A stretch of DNA of 64,000 nucleotides from NCBI RefSeq assembly GCF_000327065.1, contig NC_019936.1:434001-498000 (forward strand), written 5' to 3'. Position 1 is the stretch's first letter. Each line of letters opens with the position of its first letter. Origin of the DNA: Stutzerimonas stutzeri RCH2 (GTDB lineage: Bacteria; Pseudomonadota; Gammaproteobacteria; Pseudomonadales; Pseudomonadaceae). The notes under the pieces are model-generated. The model searched no databases. It saw only the letters and a list, made by a program, of their open reading frames with translations, and had not been told where the DNA came from. Of the stretch, positions 59,022 to 64,000 are shown one piece after another. Both the position numbers and the translations under genes were made by a program.

Positions 59022-59087
59022 TGTAGTTTTACTACAAAAACGCGCCGGGATCAGCCCCCTGAAATACTCTTTAGTAGTAAAACTACA
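59022..59087. promoter_or_regulatory. Two inverted TGTAGT-n3-ACTACA operators between aceE and glnE
   Basis: TGTAGTTTTACTACA at 59022-59036 is a perfect palindrome around a 3-base centre. Its inverse, AGTAGTAAAACTACA, is at 59073-59087 with one mismatch. They lie about 50 bases apart, on the aceE side of the 265-base divergent region. The size fits a GntR-family regulator such as a PdhR-like protein, but the sequence is not the E. coli PdhR box, so the regulator is unknown. No other element is clear in the gap. Confidence 0.65.
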
Positions 59088-59175
59088 GATCAGCGGCGCT
59101 GGCATTTTCCTGAAAAAGGCATATGCGAGGCTCTGAATCGCGGTTTACCGTACTGCTGTCGTAAAGGAAACCACA

Positions 59176-62121
59176 ATGAGTCTGCCCCCGCTGGTTGCAT
59201 TGCCGTCCTCGCTCCTGCCTTTTGTCAGTCGAGCCGAAGAGTCGTTCCTCGCCGCTGCCGGCAGCCTGTCGGAAGCGCTTGCGGCACGTTGTCACGTCTG
59301 GTTGGCTGAGCAGCGTGAGGCGTTCAGCCGGGTCTGTGCAGCGAGCGATTTCGTCAGCGAACAGGTTAGTCGAGATCCGCAGATGCTGCTGCAGCTGGCC
59401 GAGCTGGGCTGGCTGGAGCGGTCGCTCGAGGCTGGCGAAATGCGCGAAGCACTCGGCGAGCTGGTCGGTGCCTGCGACAACGAAGACGCCTTGGCGCTGA
59501 CCTTGCGCCGCTTTCGCAATCGCCAGCAGGTGCGCATCATCTGGCGCGACCTGACTCGTCGGGCCGATCTTGCTGAAACCTGCCGTGACCTTTCCGATCT
59601 CGCCGATGCCTCCGTCGATCTGGCCTATCACTGGCTGTACGTGCGTCATTGCGAGCAGTTCGGCGTACCGACCGGGCGTCGCAGCGGCACCGCGCAGCAC
59701 ATGGTCATTCTTGGCATGGGCAAACTGGGCGCCCATGAGCTTAATCTCTCTTCCGACATCGACCTGATCTTCGGCTATCCGGAAGGCGGCGAGACAGTCG
59801 GCGCCAAGCGCTCGCTGGACAATCAGGAGTTCTTCGTCCGCCTCGGTCAGCGACTGATCAAGGCGCTGGACGCGATCACTGCCGATGGCTTTGCCTTCCG
59901 CGTCGATATGCGCCTGCGCCCGTACGGCTCGTCCGGGCCGCTGGTGTACAGCTTCAATGCACTGGAGCAGTACTACCAGGACCAGGGGCGCGACTGGGAG
60001 CGCTACGCGATGATCAAGGCGCGGGTGATCGGCGGCGACCAGCAGGCCGGCAAGGAGCTGCTGGAGATGCTGCGGCCCTTCGTCTATCGGCGCTATCTGG
60101 ACTTCTCGGCGATCGAAGCGCTGCGCACCATGAAGCAGCTGATCCAGCAGGAAGTGCGGCGCAAGGGCATGGCCGCCAATATCAAGCTCGGGGCTGGTGG
60201 TATCCGCGAAGTCGAGTTCATCGCTCAAGCCTTTCAGCTGATCCATGGCGGGCGCGATCTCAGCCTGCAGCAGCGTCCGCTGCTTGGCGTGCTGGCCACC
60301 CTGGAAGGGCAGAGCTACCTGCCAGCCGCGGCGGTCGTCGAACTGCGTGAAGGCTACGAATTCCTGCGCTACACCGAGCACGCACTGCAGGCCATCGCCG
60401 ATCGGCAGACGCAGATGCTGCCGGAAAGCGAAGTCGACTGCGCGCGGGTCGCCTTCATGCTCGGCTTCGACAGCTGGCTGGCCTTTCACGAGCGACTCCT
60501 GCACTGGCGTGGGCGCATCGACTGGCATTTCCACCAGGTGATCGCCGACCCAGACGAGGACGAAGCCGCCGAAGGCGATACATTGGTCGGCGGTGAGTGG
60601 TTGCCCCTGTGGGAGCAGGACTGGGACGAGGAATTCGCCTGCCGACAGCTGTCCGAAGCCGGCTTCCGCGACGGCCAGGGCGCCTGCCAGCGCCTTGCCG
60701 CACTGCGCAATGCCAGTCAGGTGCGCACCATGCAGCGTCTCGGTCGTGAACGACTGGATGCCTTCATTCCCCGCCTGCTGGCGCAGACTGTCGAGCAGGC
60801 CGACCCCGATCTCGTGCTCGAACGTGTGCTGCCGCTGGTGGAGGCGGTCGCCCGGCGTTCGGCCTATCTCGTATTGCTGACCGAAAACCCCGGTGCGCTG
60901 CAGCGACTGCTCGAACTCTGTGCGGCGAGCCCGTGGATCGCCGAGCAGATCGCCCGCTTCCCGCTGTTGCTCGACGAGCTGCTCAACGCCGGTCGTCTGT
61001 ACAGCCCGCCGCTGGCGCCGGAACTGGCGGCTGAACTGCGCGAACGGCTGATGCGCATTCCCGAGGATGACCTCGAGCAGCAGATGGAGGCGCTGCGGCA
61101 TTTCAAGCTGGCGCACCGGCTGCGCGTTGCTGCCTCGGAGATCGCCGGTACGCTGCCGTTGATGAAGGTCAGCGACTACCTGACCTGGCTGGCCGAGGCG
61201 ATTCTGCAGGAAGTGCTGACCCTTGCCTGGCGCCACACTGTCGCGCGTCATGGCCAGCCGCAGCGCAGCGACGGCACGCTCTGCGATCCGGCATTCGTCA
61301 TCGTCGGTTATGGCAAGGTCGGCGGGATCGAGCTCGGTCACGGCTCCGATCTGGATCTGGTGTTCATCCACGACGGCGACCCTGCTGCGGAGACCAATGG
61401 CGCCAAGCCCATCGACACCGCGCAGTTCTTTACCCGTCTGGGGCAGCGCATCATCCATCTGCTGACCACCCAGACCACCTCTGGCCAGCTCTATGAAGTG
61501 GACATGCGCCTGCGTCCGTCCGGCGCTTCCGGGTTGCTGGTCAGTTCGCTGGGCGCCTTCGAGCGCTACCAGAGCCAGGAGGCCTGGACTTGGGAGCACC
61601 AGGCGCTGGTGCGTGCGCGGGTGCTGGTCGGTTGCCCGCAGCTGACCACCGATTTCGAGCGGGTGCGTGCCGCTGTGCTCGGTCGCGAACGCGATCTGGA
61701 TGCGCTGCGCCGCGAGGTCAGCGACATGCGCGCGAAGATGCGCGACAACCTCGGTACCCGGGCGACGCATGCGGGGACCGCTGAGCAAGCCTTCGACGGC
61801 GCGGCCGAGTTCAATCTCAAGCAGGACGCCGGTGGTATCGTGGATATCGAATTTATGGTGCAATACGCGGCTTTGGCGTGGTCGCACCAGCATCCCGAAC
61901 TGCTGCGCTATACCGATAACATCCGCATTCTCGATGGGTTGGAGCAGGCCGGGTTGATGACCGGCGATGAGGTCCGGCTGCTGCAGGACGCCTACAAGGC
62001 CTACCGCGCGGCAGCCCACCGGCAATCACTGCAGAAGCAGCCCGGACTGGTGAGTGGGGATCAATTCCACGACGAGCGTCGCGCAGTCATGCGTATCTGG
62101 CGCGAGTTGGGGCTCAGCTGA
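59176..62121 (+). CDS. glnE: Glutamine synthetase adenylyltransferase/deadenylase GlnE
   Basis: This bifunctional enzyme of 981 residues adds AMP to and removes it from glutamine synthetase under PII control. Two nucleotidyltransferase domains are visible: GMGKLGAHELNLSSDIDLIF (about 180-200), the deadenylase half, and GYGKVGGIELGHGSDLDLVF (about 713-733), the adenylylation half. Each is followed by GlnD-PII-type helical regions such as GAGGIREVEFIAQAFQ. The length is normal. GGA lies eight bases before the ATG. ilvE follows after 50 bases. Confidence 0.96.
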   Translation: MSLPPLVALPSSLLPFVSRAEESFLAAAGSLSEALAARCHVWLAEQREAFSRVCAASDFVSEQVSRDPQMLLQLAELGWLERSLEAGEMREALGELVGACDNEDALALTLRRFRNRQQVRIIWRDLTRRADLAETCRDLSDLADASVDLAYHWLYVRHCEQFGVPTGRRSGTAQHMVILGMGKLGAHELNLSSDIDLIFGYPEGGETVGAKRSLDNQEFFVRLGQRLIKALDAITADGFAFRVDMRLRPYGSSGPLVYSFNALEQYYQDQGRDWERYAMIKARVIGGDQQAGKELLEMLRPFVYRRYLDFSAIEALRTMKQLIQQEVRRKGMAANIKLGAGGIREVEFIAQAFQLIHGGRDLSLQQRPLLGVLATLEGQSYLPAAAVVELREGYEFLRYTEHALQAIADRQTQMLPESEVDCARVAFMLGFDSWLAFHERLLHWRGRIDWHFHQVIADPDEDEAAEGDTLVGGEWLPLWEQDWDEEFACRQLSEAGFRDGQGACQRLAALRNASQVRTMQRLGRERLDAFIPRLLAQTVEQADPDLVLERVLPLVEAVARRSAYLVLLTENPGALQRLLELCAASPWIAEQIARFPLLLDELLNAGRLYSPPLAPELAAELRERLMRIPEDDLEQQMEALRHFKLAHRLRVAASEIAGTLPLMKVSDYLTWLAEAILQEVLTLAWRHTVARHGQPQRSDGTLCDPAFVIVGYGKVGGIELGHGSDLDLVFIHDGDPAAETNGAKPIDTAQFFTRLGQRIIHLLTTQTTSGQLYEVDMRLRPSGASGLLVSSLGAFERYQSQEAWTWEHQALVRARVLVGCPQLTTDFERVRAAVLGRERDLDALRREVSDMRAKMRDNLGTRATHAGTAEQAFDGAAEFNLKQDAGGIVDIEFMVQYAALAWSHQHPELLRYTDNIRILDGLEQAGLMTGDEVRLLQDAYKAYRAAAHRQSLQKQPGLVSGDQFHDERRAVMRIWRELGLS

Positions 62122-62171
62122 GTCCCTCGTCGGGCTACCAAGCAATATCGAATTCTGAGGAGCTGGCAACG

Positions 62172-63095
62172 ATGTCGATGGCCGATCGTGATGGCGTCAT
62201 CTGGTATGACGGCGAACTGGTGCAGTGGCGCGATGCGACCACCCATGTGCTGACCCATACCCTGCACTACGGCATGGGCGTGTTCGAAGGCGTGCGCGCT
62301 TACAACACTCCGGACGGCACGGCGATCTTCCGCCTGCAGGCGCACACCGACCGCCTGTTCGATTCGGCACACATCATGAACATGCCGATGCCGTACTCGA
62401 AGGAAGAGATCAACGAGGCGACCCGCGCCGCGGTACGCGAGAACAACCTGGAAAGCGCCTACATCCGCCCGATGGTGTTCTACGGAAGCGAAGGCATGGG
62501 CCTGCGCGCCAGCGGCCTGAAGGTGCATGTGATCGTCGCCGCCTGGCACTGGGGCGCCTACATGGGCGACGAAGCGCTGGAACTGGGCATCAAGGTCCGC
62601 ACCAGTTCCTTCACCCGCCATCACGTCAACATCACCATGACCCGCGCCAAGTCCAACGGTGCCTACATCAACTCGATGCTGGCCCTGCAGGAAGCCATTT
62701 CCGGCGGCGCCGACGAAGCGCTGATGCTGGACCCCGAAGGCTACGTGGCCGAGGGCTCGGGCGAAAACATCTTCATCATCAAGGATGGCGTGATCTACAC
62801 CCCGGAAGTCACCGCCTGCCTGAACGGCATCACCCGCGGCACCGTGCTGACCCTGGCCGCCGAGCATGGCCTGAAGATAGTCGAGAAGCGCATCACCCGC
62901 GACGAGGTGTACATCGCCGACGAAGCCTTCTTCACCGGTACCGCCGCCGAAGTCACCCCGATCCGCGAAGTGGACGGTCGCGCCATCGGTATCGGCCGTC
63001 GTGGCCCGATCACCGAGAAGCTGCAGAAAGCCTACTTCGATCTGGTCACCGGCAAGACCGATGCCCACGCCGAATGGCGGACCCTGGTCAAGTAA
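62172..63095 (+). CDS. ilvE: Branched-chain amino acid aminotransferase IlvE
   Basis: This PLP fold-type IV aminotransferase of 307 residues makes valine, leucine and isoleucine. Motifs are HTLHYGMGVFEGVRAY near residue 34, the cofactor lysine in TRAKSNGAYINSMLAL (about 158-173) and AEGSGENIFIIKDGVIYTP (about 194-212). GAGGAG lies before the start. The glnE-ilvE-waaF order is the normal one in Pseudomonas. Confidence 0.96.
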   Translation: MSMADRDGVIWYDGELVQWRDATTHVLTHTLHYGMGVFEGVRAYNTPDGTAIFRLQAHTDRLFDSAHIMNMPMPYSKEEINEATRAAVRENNLESAYIRPMVFYGSEGMGLRASGLKVHVIVAAWHWGAYMGDEALELGIKVRTSSFTRHHVNITMTRAKSNGAYINSMLALQEAISGGADEALMLDPEGYVAEGSGENIFIIKDGVIYTPEVTACLNGITRGTVLTLAAEHGLKIVEKRITRDEVYIADEAFFTGTAAEVTPIREVDGRAIGIGRRGPITEKLQKAYFDLVTGKTDAHAEWRTLVK

Positions 63096-63173
63096 GCCTG
63101 GCGCTGGGAGCCGGCAGCGCATGACTCGCTTGCCGGCCACGCTTCCAGCCCCTCAGCTTATGGCTTAGAGCTT

Positions 63174-64000
63174 ATGAACATACTGATCGTAGGACCCAGC
63201 TGGGTTGGCGACATGGTGATGGCGCAGACGCTGTTCGTCTGCCTGAAACAGCGCCATCCCGACTGCCAGATCGACGTGCTGGCGCCTGAGTGGAGCCGGC
63301 CGATTCTCGAGCGCATGCCCGAGGTACGCCAGGCGCTGAGCTTTCCGGTCGGGCACGGCGTGCTCGACATGGCGACCCGGCGCAAGGTCGCGCAGAGCCT
63401 GCGTGGTCAGTACCAGCAGGCGATCCTGCTGCCCAACTCGCTGAAATCGGCACTGGTGCCGTTCTTTGCCGGCATCCCCAAGCGCACCGGCTGGCGTGGC
63501 GAAATGCGTTTCGGCCTGCTCAACGACATGCGCAAGCTGGACAAGCAGCGCTATCCGCTGATGATCGAGCGGTTCATGGCGCTGGCCTTCGAGCCGGGTA
63601 GCGACCTGCCCAAGCCGTATCCGAACCCGTCACTGCGCATCGACACCGAAACGCGCGATGCGGCCCTGGCACGCTTCGGCCTGAGCCTGGACCGGCCGGT
63701 GCTGGCGCTGTGCCCCGGTGCCGAATTCGGTGAGTCGAAGCGCTGGCCGACGGAGCACTTCGCCAAGGTCGCCGAGGTGAAGGTTCGCGAAGGCTGGCAG
63801 GTCTGGCTGTTCGGCTCGAAAAACGATCATCCGGTGGGTGAGCAGATCCTTGAGCGGCTGATTCCGGGCCTGCGTGAAGAGGCGGTGAACCTGGCCGGCG
63901 AAACCAGTCTGGCCGAAGCGATCGATCTGCTCTCCTGCGCCGATGCCGTGGTGTCCAACGACTCCGGTCTGATGCATGTCTCGGCAGCGCTCGGCCGGCC
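63174..64000 (+). CDS. waaF: ADP-heptose:LPS heptosyltransferase II WaaF (3' end outside window)
   Basis: The 275 visible codons start MNILIVGPSWVGDMVMAQTL, the diagnostic N-terminus of WaaF, which adds the second heptose to the LPS inner core. AILLPNSLKSALVPFFAGIP, ALCPGAEFGESKRWP and VVSNDSGLMHVSAALGRP (ADP-heptose site) are seen. The frame is open at the window edge, with about 70 residues missing. It lies 78 bases after ilvE. Confidence 0.95.
   Translation, partial: MNILIVGPSWVGDMVMAQTLFVCLKQRHPDCQIDVLAPEWSRPILERMPEVRQALSFPVGHGVLDMATRRKVAQSLRGQYQQAILLPNSLKSALVPFFAGIPKRTGWRGEMRFGLLNDMRKLDKQRYPLMIERFMALAFEPGSDLPKPYPNPSLRIDTETRDAALARFGLSLDRPVLALCPGAEFGESKRWPTEHFAKVAEVKVREGWQVWLFGSKNDHPVGEQILERLIPGLREEAVNLAGETSLAEAIDLLSCADAVVSNDSGLMHVSAALGR

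Noticed and set aside
59083..62025. A 980-codon open frame antisense to glnE
   Set aside because: glnE on the other strand has clear paired nucleotidyltransferase motifs. The antisense frame has no family motif and is the mirror of GC-rich codon use.

Overview
The window reads as chromosome of a GC-rich Pseudomonas of the stutzeri group (Stutzerimonas). Three things point there: the gene neighbourhoods bioBFHCD plus paired acyl-CoA dehydrogenases and msrA-dipA-aceF-aceE-glnE, the presence of GacA and PsrA type control sites, and a phosphite dehydrogenase operon like that of P. stutzeri WM88. Species assignment is inference; no 16S or other marker lies in the window.

Layout. (1) 1-575: start of an acyl-CoA dehydrogenase, cut by the window edge. 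(2) 681-8154: a complete zeaxanthin glucoside cluster, with crtE divergent from idi-crtX-crtY-crtI-crtB and crtZ convergent with crtB. (3) 8238-11729: nitronate monooxygenase, rlmJ, a 156-bp tandem repeat array and srkA. (4) 11801-17133: comF divergent from bioB, with a BirA-type operator between them, then bioF-bioH-bioC-bioD. (5) 17219-22988: a small protein, two paralogous long acyl-CoA dehydrogenases and a membrane diguanylate cyclase. The first dehydrogenase has a promoter with two PsrA-type boxes. (6) 23079-23320: a small RNA of the RsmX/Y/Z kind with two GacA boxes.

(7) 23662-50317: a 26,656-bp genomic island that splits msrA. Removing it, with the 5-bp CCCTG repeat as crossover, restores an in-frame 215-codon msrA. 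The left end carries three overlapping tyrosine recombinase genes and a small coiled-coil gene, the arrangement described for GInt islands (ginABCD). Next come an IS5-family element interrupted by an IS3-family element and the phosphite oxidation operon ptxABCDE. A helicase remnant follows, then an orphan AbiEi-like gene, an XRE regulator with palindromic operators and two small genes. The last cargo is a large nuclease-STAND NTPase with a coupled partner gene, a zinc-ribbon protein, and a subtilase plus AAA ATPase pair resembling the IetAS anti-phage system. At the right end, in an AT-rich stretch, the island carries its own intact msrA.

(8) 50318-64000: the 5' part of the broken msrA, dipA-type c-di-GMP phosphodiesterase, a periplasmic protein, aceF and aceE, then divergently glnE, ilvE and the start of waaF. 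Two TGTAGT-n3-ACTACA palindromes lie between aceE and glnE.

Main points of interest are the two-gene nuclease-STAND locus (39192-45055), which I cannot match to a named defence system, and the island that disrupts msrA while bringing a substitute msrA at its edge. All functional statements are from reading motifs; no database search was run.
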